From a virus, in IMG/VR virus record IMGVR_UViG_3300047560_001306, positions 1 to 36,826 of that record: a DNA stretch of 36,826 bases. One strand, 5' to 3'. Positions 1-6,996 of the stretch are shown here, piece by piece (within the stretch, counting starts at the first letter, position 1; each line of letters opens with the position of its first letter). Made by a program: the position numbers and the translations under genes. Below the pieces are notes generated by a model. That model worked only from the letters and a program-made list of their open reading frames with translations, did no database searches and was not told the origin of the DNA.

Positions 1-389
1 TGGATGTCGTAGAATTAGTTAATAAGTATGGCTTCCCAATCGTAATGGCAGTTGGGATGGGGTTCATCATCAAGTATGTATGGACTTGGGCAACAACGGA
101 AGTAAAGCCTGTTATCAGCGATGCTAATACTGTGCTTATTGCACTAATAGATCGCATCCGTATGTTAGATAACGACTTAATTCGTTTAAACCAAAAAGTA
201 AACACAGTATTACACTTGCGTGGTAAGATGATTGAATCAGATCGTGTTATGGAAACTCAAAAGGTCGAGGCACAAGCTAATGCTAAGTTTCACGAAGCGA
301 TGGACGAAGCTGACCATTTGGCAAAGTTTCCTAAAGAGAAAGACATTGATCCATCGGACAAGAAAGAAGCTGCCGGAGGTAGCTCGTAA
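1..389 (+). CDS. Small holin-like membrane protein, 5'-truncated by the window edge
   Basis: The frame is open from the first bases. Reading from base 3 gives DVVELVNKYGFPIVM before the first in-window ATG at 45, and bases 1-2 are TG, so the true ATG probably begins one base outside the window. An N-terminal hydrophobic helix (KYGFPIVMAVGMGFIIKYVW) resembles the YvrJ/BhlA type of short phage membrane proteins. It is followed by a long charged helix likely to form a coiled coil, and a Gly/Ser tail. One membrane segment plus coiled coil suggests a holin-like or membrane-anchored accessory protein, but the lysis role is inference. A similar design (coiled coil plus one membrane helix) occurs at the other end of the window. 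Confidence 0.6.
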   Translation, partial: DVVELVNKYGFPIVMAVGMGFIIKYVWTWATTEVKPVISDANTVLIALIDRIRMLDNDLIRLNQKVNTVLHLRGKMIESDRVMETQKVEAQANAKFHEAMDEADHLAKFPKEKDIDPSDKKEAAGGSS

Positions 390-406
390 AGAACACACCT
401 TAGGAC

Positions 407-445
407 CGGTATTAAGTTACCGTAAGTGTGGGGCGGCTGCTGCCC
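407..445 (+). other. Two short hairpins in the 141-nt gap between the first two genes
   Basis: The gap 390-530 holds no convincing gene. It contains a 5-bp stem CGGTA/TACCG (407-411 with 418-422) and a GC-rich stem GGGC/GCCC (431-434 with 442-445). Neither is followed by a clear U-run, so termination is possible but not shown. Confidence 0.3.
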
Positions 446-494
446 AGGGTACCACGATTCGCTACCGTAATCCCTGAAGTGAGCATTTTTTACG

Positions 495-503
495 AATAAA
501 TAC
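495..503 (+). promoter_or_regulatory. Late-promoter-like element AATAAATAC
   Basis: The sequence is close to the T4 late promoter consensus TATAAATA and lies 28 nt before the Rieske gene. It matches similar octamers in front of other genes in this window. An alternative -10-like TATAAT lies a few bases downstream. Confidence 0.4.
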
Positions 504-530
504 TCCAGATATAATATACTGGGAATCGTA

Positions 531-1403
531 ATGTTTTTAGGTCATGTAAATGATTTGAAGGATACAGAATGGCGTGTGTACCCTCAACTCAACAATTGGG
601 CGTTGTGTAACTCAAATGGAAAGTACTTCCTAAGCAGTAACATTTGCCCCCATCAAGGTTCAATTTTAAAAGATACCTCTGGTAAGAAAGCTAGAGTATG
701 TCCGTACCATGGGTGGTCATTTAAGTATACTGGCGAACCATTAGGGTCTGGAACCACCGAACATCAGTGTAAGAACTTAGAGACTTTAGAAACTAAAGAA
801 GTATATATTTGGGAAGGGTTCATCTTTTCAGAACAACATGATCTTCCACCTGCAAGTTTTATCAACACTACACATTTAAAGCTAGTAGAACAACGAGTTG
901 ACACAGTTAAGTCTAATGCTACTAGCATTTTACATTTGTTCCTAGATGTAGACCATATTCCGATTGTACACCCTAGAGTTTATAATCAATTAACTTCAAC
1001 TGAGATTAAATGGGACATTAGAGAATCTAGTAGTGTACAACTAGTTCCTGCAACTAAAGACTTTACTAGCGACTATACTGAATCATTCTTAGAAGAAGAT
1101 AAAAACTTAACTTATGGTGCAGGATGGTTTACTGTTTATCCATACACTATGATGGAATGGCAACCTGGCGCTTGGTTTATTACTGTGTGTAGTCCTAAAG
1201 ATAATTCAACTAATGTAACAGTATACAAATATAAAGATACAAGATACTCTGAAGACAACTGGAAGTTAAACGAAGAAATATGGGAAACTGCCTGGTCACA
1301 AGATTGCGAACAGAGTGAATTAATATCTCCTAATTTTAATTCTAAATATTTAGAAAAACAAAAGGTACACTACAATGAGTGGGTCTCAAAACATAGACTA
1401 TGA
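531..1403 (+). CDS. Rieske-type non-heme iron oxygenase
   Basis: Residues 39-60 hold a complete Rieske [2Fe-2S] motif: C39-P-H41, fifteen residues, then C57-P-Y-H60-G-W. Downstream, DVDHIPIVH (D-x2-H-x4-H) matches two of the three mononuclear-iron ligands of ring-hydroxylating oxygenase alpha subunits. At 290 residues it is shorter than typical alpha subunits (about 350-450), so the catalytic domain is compact. Such enzymes use electrons from a ferredoxin or reductase for O2-dependent oxidation; no partner reductase is visible here and the substrate is unknown. The 3' end overlaps the next gene by 29 nt, which implies co-expression with the PP-loop ATPase. Confidence 0.8.
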   Translation: MFLGHVNDLKDTEWRVYPQLNNWALCNSNGKYFLSSNICPHQGSILKDTSGKKARVCPYHGWSFKYTGEPLGSGTTEHQCKNLETLETKEVYIWEGFIFSEQHDLPPASFINTTHLKLVEQRVDTVKSNATSILHLFLDVDHIPIVHPRVYNQLTSTEIKWDIRESSSVQLVPATKDFTSDYTESFLEEDKNLTYGAGWFTVYPYTMMEWQPGAWFITVCSPKDNSTNVTVYKYKDTRYSEDNWKLNEEIWETAWSQDCEQSELISPNFNSKYLEKQKVHYNEWVSKHRL

Positions 1404-2325
1404 TAGCCTGCCTGGAATGGGCAAAGATAACTGGATCAAATATAGTTTTAATAGAAGTTATACTAATCCTTATCCTGAAGAGGGCGAGATGAAAGTGTAT
1501 TTGCGTCCGCAAGGACCTAGTGAAATTGTTCCTATGGATCAAGCTGCAGATAATGTAGCAAGAGACATTTATTCTAATTACAAAAATTTATATGTTGCTA
1601 TGAGTGGCGGCATAGACAGTGAGTATGTTGCTAAAGTATTGCATAGATTAAACATTCCATTTACTCCAATTATATTTCAACTAGAAGATTTAAATGCTAC
1701 TGATATATGGTGGGCGCATAAGTGGTGTAACGAAAATGGTTATACTCCTAAAGTTGTAAGTACCACCGGCGAAGAGTTTGTTAAGACTATGGTAATGATA
1801 TGCAAAACATATTGTACAAGAGCCGCCGGAGGCCCATCGGCAATGTATCATATGTCAAAGTATGTTCGAGAACAGGGCGGAGTGTTATTAACAGGTGCTG
1901 CCTTTATAGAATATTTCCCTGACGAAAATTTAGATTACTTACTTGCAGAAAATTGGAGGGACTCATCAGTACATGACGCAGATGGTAATGTTAATAAGGA
2001 AGGTTATATATTCCACGAACCCGACTTAGTAAATCGATTTGTAGTCGATGACATGCCATTTAATTTTTTAAGTTGGACTCCAGAGATTGTGTTAGCCTAC
2101 TTTGCGGCCAGAGACATGACAATAACTAGTGCTGAGAACAAGGCTAGAATATTTGATTGCTTGCCAAGACCGAAGTTGGCAGTTGCTGCACCTAATGTAT
2201 TCTTTAGGCAATTCCAACCTGCGTGGGCATTGATGCAACTTAGGAAGTCAGGACTAGGTACTACTGAAATTGATTATCTTGGCACTAAGGACGAGTTGAT
2301 CGAACTTTTAAAGACAGGCATATAA
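1375..2325 (+). CDS. PP-loop ATPase (adenylating N-type ATP pyrophosphatase)
   Basis: The PP-loop signature SGGIDS is at residues 77-82, preceded by a hydrophobic strand (LYVAM). This is the ATP-binding loop of the asparagine synthase, NAD synthase, QueC and tRNA-thiolation superfamily, whose members adenylate a carbonyl or amide substrate. No glutaminase domain precedes it, so it is not a full asparagine synthetase. The remaining 230 residues do not reveal a subfamily to me. The start at 1375 overlaps the Rieske gene; an internal ATG at 1417 is an alternative. The stop overlaps the next ATG (TAATG). The tight packing suggests that the oxygenase, this ATPase and the following protein act in one modification or biosynthetic route, but the product is unknown. 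Confidence 0.75.
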   Translation: MSGSQNIDYDSLPGMGKDNWIKYSFNRSYTNPYPEEGEMKVYLRPQGPSEIVPMDQAADNVARDIYSNYKNLYVAMSGGIDSEYVAKVLHRLNIPFTPIIFQLEDLNATDIWWAHKWCNENGYTPKVVSTTGEEFVKTMVMICKTYCTRAAGGPSAMYHMSKYVREQGGVLLTGAAFIEYFPDENLDYLLAENWRDSSVHDADGNVNKEGYIFHEPDLVNRFVVDDMPFNFLSWTPEIVLAYFAARDMTITSAENKARIFDCLPRPKLAVAAPNVFFRQFQPAWALMQLRKSGLGTTEIDYLGTKDELIELLKTGI

Positions 2326-2762
2326 TGAAAACTACAGAAACACTTGATTGCTCGGTATTTTTATTTTCTGATTGGTGGAATGACAATGTTCCACAATACA
2401 GTCTTTATTTTGATGATGAGTTAATTTCATCTGGAGAAATGCCTAAGAAACAAAACCACGAAATTAAATTTCAACGAACAGTAGGGTTTGGTCCACATTC
2501 TATCAAGGTCAGGTATGAAAATAGACTCCCTACAGATAACTTGTTTAACAATGGGGTATCTGTTAGAAGTAATTACATTCATGTATATCAACTACGCCTA
2601 AATCAATTTTGGGCTAAAGATTTCTTAGATAAAGAATCAACATTAATTGTCGATAATGAACCAACATACAGTACAAGCCGGCCATCGTTACTAGATAAAA
2701 CTAGCACTTATTCCTTTAATTTTGAATCTCCGTTTGCATACTTTTTCTTACCAAAGATTTAA
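2325..2762 (+). CDS. Unknown 145-aa protein, probably beta-rich
   Basis: I do not recognise this protein. It has no signal peptide or membrane helix. It is rich in aromatic residues and in alternating hydrophobic and polar stretches (for example YSLYFDDELISSGEMP and HSIKVRYENRLPTD), which suggests a beta-sandwich such as a carbohydrate-binding or jelly-roll fold. It starts on the last base of the PP-loop gene stop codon (TAATG), so the two are translationally coupled, and it sits between that ATPase and a desaturase. The function is open. Confidence 0.65.
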   Translation: MKTTETLDCSVFLFSDWWNDNVPQYSLYFDDELISSGEMPKKQNHEIKFQRTVGFGPHSIKVRYENRLPTDNLFNNGVSVRSNYIHVYQLRLNQFWAKDFLDKESTLIVDNEPTYSTSRPSLLDKTSTYSFNFESPFAYFFLPKI

Positions 2763-2767
2763 AGTTG

Positions 2768-2775
2768 TTAAATAC
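2768..2775 (+). promoter_or_regulatory. Late-promoter-like element TTAAATAC
   Basis: An imperfect match to the T4-like late consensus, ending 3 nt before the desaturase ATG. If used, its transcript would be essentially leaderless, so it may be fortuitous. Confidence 0.25.
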
Positions 2776-2778
2776 TAG

Positions 2779-3486
2779 ATGAACGAGATAATCTACACCT
2801 TAGTAGTAACACATATAACCATAGTCTGTGTAACAGTATTTTTACATAGAGGACAAGCTCATAGAGGACTACAATTTAACTTTCTGTTAGAACACTTTAT
2901 GAGATTCTGGCTCTGGCTAACAACCGGGCAGGTTACTAAGCAATGGGTTGCTATACATCGCAAGCATCATAGATTTAGCGATAAGGAAGGTGACCCACAT
3001 ACACCGCATGTATTTGGCATCTGGACTGTACTGTTTAAAGGTGCTGTGCTGTACCACAAAGCTAGCAAAGATACTGCAATGGTCGAACAATACGGTGCAG
3101 GCACACCTAACGATTGGATTGAGCGTAACATTTATACACCCCATAGCCGCCTCGGTATTCTTCTAATGCTAGTCATAGACTTATTGTTCTTTGGACCGTG
3201 GGGCCTAGTAATATGGGGTGTACAAATGATATGGATCCCGTTCTGGGCAGCTGGCGTTGTTAACGGACTAGCACATTGGATAGGATATCGTAATGGAGAA
3301 ACTAAAGATCATAGCCGTAATATTAGCCCTTGGGGCATTATTATCGGTGGCGAGGAGCTTCATAACAACCACCACTTGGATCCAGCGAGTTCCAAGCTCA
3401 GTAAAAAATGGTGGGAGTTTGATATAGGATGGGCGTACATTAAACTGTTCTCATATATGCGTCTGCTTAAAATCAAAGATAAATAA
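2779..3486 (+). CDS. Membrane fatty-acid (acyl-CoA/acyl-lipid type) desaturase
   Basis: All three histidine boxes of integral-membrane delta-9-type desaturases are present: HRGQAH (23-28), HRKHH (60-64) and ELHNNHH (193-199). They alternate with hydrophobic segments near residues 5-22, 40-50, 127-142 and 144-165. These boxes bind the di-iron centre that introduces a double bond into acyl chains using O2. The 235-residue length is short for the family (about 260-380) but the core is complete. Desaturases are known as auxiliary genes in some marine phages; a role in membrane fluidity during infection is inference. The gene follows the Rieske/PP-loop cassette after 16 nt and its stop overlaps a late-promoter-like motif. 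Confidence 0.88.
   Translation: MNEIIYTLVVTHITIVCVTVFLHRGQAHRGLQFNFLLEHFMRFWLWLTTGQVTKQWVAIHRKHHRFSDKEGDPHTPHVFGIWTVLFKGAVLYHKASKDTAMVEQYGAGTPNDWIERNIYTPHSRLGILLMLVIDLLFFGPWGLVIWGVQMIWIPFWAAGVVNGLAHWIGYRNGETKDHSRNISPWGIIIGGEELHNNHHLDPASSKLSKKWWEFDIGWAYIKLFSYMRLLKIKDK
3478..3485 (+). promoter_or_regulatory. Late-promoter-like element GATAAATA
   Basis: GATAAATA overlaps the stop codon of the desaturase and ends 5 nt before the next ATG at 3491. The same octamer occurs in front of several minus-strand genes here. Confidence 0.4.
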
Positions 3487-3490
3487 TACT

Positions 3491-3865
3491 ATGAGAGCAA
3501 CAGAATTTATTACTGAAACTGGAATGAAGAAGATCAGCAAAGATCAAAAAGCCGCTATGAAAAATGCGTCTACTTTGCCCGCACTTAATATGTCCACTGG
3601 TTCACAATATATGAACTATCGTATGGGAATTGCGTTAGCAGGTGCTCCTGACTTTCCTACTAAGATGGAAGCTGATAACTGGATCGGCGGTGACCCGTTG
3701 ATTAGTACATATACCGAAGAAGAATTTGAAATGGTTAAAGCAGCGGCCAAGCAAGTTGGTGCGGGTACTATTCAAAATTGGTCTGGTAAGCGTAGCGAAG
3801 AAGTGGCTGATGTTAATAAAACTAGCCCTGTTGCTAAAAGAAAGAAAAACAAATACGGCGTTTAA
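3491..3865 (+). CDS. Small phage protein with capsid-targeting-like N-terminus
   Basis: A 124-residue basic protein starting MRATEFITETG. This start closely resembles the capsid-targeting sequence of T4 internal head proteins, known to begin MKTYQEFIAEA, and contains I-T-E, which fits the L/I-x-E rule of the T4 prohead protease. The rest is hydrophilic with a lysine-rich C-terminus (VAKRKKNKYG). Packaging inside the capsid and injection with the DNA is therefore plausible, but this is inference from the N-terminus only. It is the last plus-strand gene and its end overlaps the convergent D,D-peptidase gene by 4 nt. Confidence 0.7.
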   Translation: MRATEFITETGMKKISKDQKAAMKNASTLPALNMSTGSQYMNYRMGIALAGAPDFPTKMEADNWIGGDPLISTYTEEEFEMVKAAAKQVGAGTIQNWSGKRSEEVADVNKTSPVAKRKKNKYGV

Positions 3866-4596
3866 TAATGTGTAGCAATGAATTCCGCTTCAGGAATTCT
3901 TGTGTGAGTATTCTTGCTACCTAATACTACTACAATCCTGCGCCCAATCTCAGTATCAAGCATCATAACAATGCACCCTCCACTGGCTCGTATGTAGCCA
4001 GTTTTGCTGACTATAAACTCGTGTCGTTTACCAATGATAGGGTTTGTGTTATTAAAGATAAACCACTTCTTCTTTAGTTTAATCTTAACTTGATTTGTCT
4101 TACTGTTTTCTACAATCTCAGGATACTTTGCAGATTCTAAAACAATTTTAATTAGTTCTTCTGCTGTACTAACATTCATAACACTAAGACCAGTTGCTTC
4201 AATATAGTGTGTGTTCTCTAAACCTAACTGTCTTGCCTTGGCGTTCATAGCACGAACACAGTCATCCTTGCCGCCTGGATAGTAATCACATAACATCTTA
4301 GCGGCGGTGTTGTCACTCTTTACTAGAGCTAGTTGAATTAGCTCTTTACGAGTATAAGGTTTTAAAAATTCGTCTTGATCTTGTTTAGCATCTAACACTA
4401 CCATTACGGTCATTAGTTTTGTAATGCTAGCAATTGATCTTTGTTGTTGTGTATTTTCACCTTGTATAATTTTACCAGTGCTGTCTGCAACTAGCCATGA
4501 GTTCGCGGTGATGGACACAGGTTTGGTATCGGCGGCGTTTGATTGCCCATTATATAGAAAGGTAAAAAATACCAGTATAGATAAGATTCTACGCAT
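3862..4596 (-). CDS. D-alanyl-D-alanine endopeptidase/carboxypeptidase (peptidase S11, PBP7-like)
   Basis: The three catalytic motifs of S11 penicillin-binding proteins are present: S57-I-T-K60 (SxxK), S94-D-N96 (SxN) and K198-T-G200. A signal peptide (about residues 1-21, ending SNA) sends it to the periplasm. At 244 residues it lacks the C-terminal beta domain and amphipathic anchor of PBP5/6 and matches the PBP7/PbpG endopeptidase class. It would cleave D-Ala peptide bonds in peptidoglycan. It lies 36 nt downstream of the cyclase gene at the end of the curli-like operon, so it could remodel the wall for a secretion pore or assist lysis; neither is shown. Confidence 0.85.
   Translation of the reverse strand: MRRILSILVFFTFLYNGQSNAADTKPVSITANSWLVADSTGKIIQGENTQQQRSIASITKLMTVMVVLDAKQDQDEFLKPYTRKELIQLALVKSDNTAAKMLCDYYPGGKDDCVRAMNAKARQLGLENTHYIEATGLSVMNVSTAEELIKIVLESAKYPEIVENSKTNQVKIKLKKKWFIFNNTNPIIGKRHEFIVSKTGYIRASGGCIVMMLDTEIGRRIVVVLGSKNTHTRIPEAEFIATHY
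3876..3902. terminator. Inverted repeat at a convergent gene junction
   Basis: GAATTCC (880-886 of the 3.8 kb block, i.e. 3880-3886) pairs with GGAATTC (3893-3899) across a 6-nt loop, extended by CAA/TTG with one bulge on each side. It sits in the last codons of the minus-strand peptidase and just beyond the plus-strand stop at 3865. This is the expected place for a bidirectional terminator, although a U-run is weak. Confidence 0.4.
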
Positions 4597-4632
4597 TTGT
4601 CTATTGTATATTCTGCAAATAATAATGTCAAA

Positions 4633-6684
4633 TTATTTTTCATGTGCAATAAACTCGCCATTCCAATTATCTGGCAAATCTTGTTGCTTCATAAAGTCAC
4701 AGCGTTCAATCCAAATCTTATAGTACTTGTCCATCTGACCGCCAAAGTTACCTTTTAGCTTTTTACACATAGCAGCTGCTTCATCAAACTTCTTAGCTTT
4801 GTATAAGGCATGCATGGCTTCGTGTTGCTCTTTGTCTTTGGAATAATCTACGCCGCGTGTTCTTAATGCTGTATAAATTAAATCTGCTACAGTCTTACCT
4901 TTTGGTTGTAAGTTATCTAACATCAAGTAGAAGAAATCATCTTTAGTACGGTTGTATGTTTCTGCACCAATAATACATAATACACCATATGCTTTACAAC
5001 GAGCTTCTAAACGAGCGGCAGTTGATACCATATCACCTAAGATGTCATAACTGTGTCGTTCTGTTGAACCCATTTCACCAATAAAGCCAATGCCTGAGTT
5101 ACAACCCCAACCCATTGCGGCTGGAGGTAATCCTTGTGCTTCCATTAGCTTGGTATACTCGTCTACCTTGTCCAACATCTCAAGTCCTACCTTAACGATA
5201 GTACGAGCATGGTTAGGATCTTCAATAGGAGCGCCGTGTATGTGCATTGATGCGTCACCTACATACTTGATAACCATACCTTTGTTATCTAGCATAGGCT
5301 GACTGATAGCATCCATGTAACCGTTCATGTACTTGCCAAGTCCAGCAACATCATCACCGTAGTGTTCACCAATAGGAGTAAATCCACGCAAGTCACTAAA
5401 CATAACTGATACATCTTTACGCACACCACGCTTGATTAAGTCTGGATCTTTTTGTAGTAGTTCTACAACTTCTTTAGAGCAGTAGCCAGCAAACTGTTTC
5501 TTAATTGCTTGTTTTTGTAAGAACTCACTTACGAACTTAACACCGTAAGCATGAAGGAGAATAAGAGTAGTACCAACAGCAATGGCGGTAATGTCAACAA
5601 GCCAAAGATTAGCCGTGTACATATACTGAGATACAGGGTACAAAATACCAAGAGCGATAACACCACTAGCAAGTCCAACATAAGTCCACCTCGTTAAAAA
5701 GAGTAAAGCTATGCCCAGTACAGCTAGGGCTAAAATTTCTGCGCCATCGGCCCAATCCGGACGCTGAATAACAACACCATTTACCATAGTGCCAATAATT
5801 GCTGCCTGTGCCTCATGCGGCCACACAGCACCAAGGCTTGTTGGTAATGGATTACTGATACCTGCGGCGCTTGGTCCTACTATAACAATAGCACCGCCTA
5901 GGTCTTTAGGCAAGTCTGTTAAACTTACTGATTTAGATTTTTGACTCCAGTCGATCCAAACTCGTCCTAGGTTATCTGTAGTAACAGGACCAAACTTTGG
6001 AATACGCATTTTCTCAACACCGTTCTCGTTGAGTTTAACCTGGAAGGTTGAATCGCCTGCTGCAACTCTGAGTGTCTCCATAGCTATGCTGGGGTATAAC
6101 TTACCATCAACTGTTACAATTAAAGGTAATCGGCGATTCACACCATCCACCTCTGGGAGTGTGTTAACTATTCCAATACCTGCGGCACTATTTTCTAACG
6201 AGGGAATGTTAGCAATGAGTCCGGGGTATTGTACGATTTGATCTAGCCACTCTGGTCCTAGTACAGCACTACCTGGATTGCGTGGAATGTTTTTTGTTTT
6301 TTGTGCAGGAGCACTACCTAAGATTACCGGAAACTCTTTTAGAGTTTTACCCAGGATGTAGTCACCACCCGTACGGTCTGGTTCTGGCATGAGAATATTA
6401 AGTACGACAAGGCCTGCTCCCCTTGAATATAAATCTCGTATAATTTTGGCATACTCTGCTCTAGGTAAAGGCCATTGTCCATATTTGTCTAAACTTGCCT
6501 CATCAATGTTAACTGTTACAATATTATTTACAGTTGGTTCTTTACTAGTAATTAGTGTATCGAAATATCTTAACCTTACACTTTCGACAAATGTAGGATC
6601 AGCAACTCTAATACCTACAACTAAGACTAGTGTTAATAATGCCGTCCATGGTGATACTGCTATTTTCTTTAATAATTTTTTCAC
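4633..6684 (-). CDS. CHASE2-domain class III adenylate/guanylate cyclase
   Basis: Layout: an N-terminal membrane helix (about 12-28), a periplasmic CHASE2 sensor (about 35-305), three membrane helices (about 312-385), a class III cyclase domain (about 420-610) and a C-terminal helical tail. Metal-binding aspartates are D431 (SDLRGFT) and D477 (VGDASM). K473 sits where adenylate cyclases carry the purine-selecting lysine; the partner position holds S545. The transition-state arginine R558 is present, but the usual catalytic asparagine (VNxAARLE) is S554 (VSTAARLE), so activity may be altered. The GTG start overlaps the stop of the upstream lipoprotein gene (GTGA). FecR plus CHASE2-cyclase pairs are known from bacterial genomes; here both lie in a curli-like operon, suggesting an envelope signal read-out. 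Confidence 0.88.
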   Translation of the reverse strand: MKKLLKKIAVSPWTALLTLVLVVGIRVADPTFVESVRLRYFDTLITSKEPTVNNIVTVNIDEASLDKYGQWPLPRAEYAKIIRDLYSRGAGLVVLNILMPEPDRTGGDYILGKTLKEFPVILGSAPAQKTKNIPRNPGSAVLGPEWLDQIVQYPGLIANIPSLENSAAGIGIVNTLPEVDGVNRRLPLIVTVDGKLYPSIAMETLRVAAGDSTFQVKLNENGVEKMRIPKFGPVTTDNLGRVWIDWSQKSKSVSLTDLPKDLGGAIVIVGPSAAGISNPLPTSLGAVWPHEAQAAIIGTMVNGVVIQRPDWADGAEILALAVLGIALLFLTRWTYVGLASGVIALGILYPVSQYMYTANLWLVDITAIAVGTTLILLHAYGVKFVSEFLQKQAIKKQFAGYCSKEVVELLQKDPDLIKRGVRKDVSVMFSDLRGFTPIGEHYGDDVAGLGKYMNGYMDAISQPMLDNKGMVIKYVGDASMHIHGAPIEDPNHARTIVKVGLEMLDKVDEYTKLMEAQGLPPAAMGWGCNSGIGFIGEMGSTERHSYDILGDMVSTAARLEARCKAYGVLCIIGAETYNRTKDDFFYLMLDNLQPKGKTVADLIYTALRTRGVDYSKDKEQHEAMHALYKAKKFDEAAAMCKKLKGNFGGQMDKYYKIWIERCDFMKQQDLPDNWNGEFIAHEK

Positions 6685-6824
6685 GATCTAATTCCTGCCC
6701 CGTTTGTAGTAGCAGGATCCCAATGGCGGCACCCAGGAGGTTGCCCTTTATCGTTACAGAATGGTATTCCTGCACAGCCTGCTAGGCTCAGTATAAACAC
6801 TAATAATAAGATGTTTTTAAGCAT
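6681..6824 (-). CDS. Very small lipoprotein (47 aa)
   Basis: ATG at 6822-6824, TGA at 6681-6683. The protein starts MLKNILLLVFILSLAGC, a textbook type II signal peptide with lipobox LAGC, leaving a mature peptide of about 31 residues with three further cysteines and a GQPPGC segment. The stop overlaps the GTG start of the CHASE2 cyclase (GTGA) and it follows a tiny membrane protein after 7 nt. A membrane protein plus short Pro-containing lipoprotein recalls Rz/Rz1 spanins, but the position in the curli-like operon makes an accessory role in curlin secretion or cyclase signalling equally possible. A GATAAATA motif (6829-6836) precedes it. Confidence 0.7.
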   Translation of the reverse strand: MLKNILLLVFILSLAGCAGIPFCNDKGQPPGCRHWDPATTNGAGIRS

Positions 6825-6831
6825 CCAATAT

Positions 6832-6996
6832 TTATCTAGATTTTAATAGGGAGTTTTTGTAATTTTCTAGCTCTAGTTTGTGCTGTAAGCGCAACTTTTC
6901 AAGCTGTAGGTTCTGGTACTTAGTGAACCCATAGTCAATTAACCAAGCTATTGTTAGTCCGAGGATGCCGCCTAGTATTTGTACCAATAGTATCAT
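6832..6996 (-). CDS. Small inner-membrane protein with charged C-terminal helix (54 aa)
   Basis: ATG at 6994-6996 overlaps the stop of the upstream curlin-repeat gene (TAATG), so it is coupled to it. The N-terminus (MILLVQILGGILGLTIAWLI) is one membrane helix; residues 21-54 form a highly charged, Gln/Leu/Lys/Glu-rich helix likely to be a coiled coil. The layout is that of a one-pass anchor such as an i-spanin-like or scaffolding protein. No family is recognised. Together with the next gene it fills an otherwise unexplained 310-nt gap. Confidence 0.65.
   Translation of the reverse strand: MILLVQILGGILGLTIAWLIDYGFTKYQNLQLEKLRLQHKLELENYKNSLLKSR

Noticed and set aside
232-477. Open frame overlapping the first gene and the gap.
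   Set aside because: It is a +1 shadow of the membrane protein gene with unnatural composition and no ribosome site.
390-530. Possible tRNA or riboswitch in the first intergenic gap.
   Set aside because: Two short stems but no T-loop GTTCGA-type sequence, acceptor stem or known aptamer; at most a terminator or leader.
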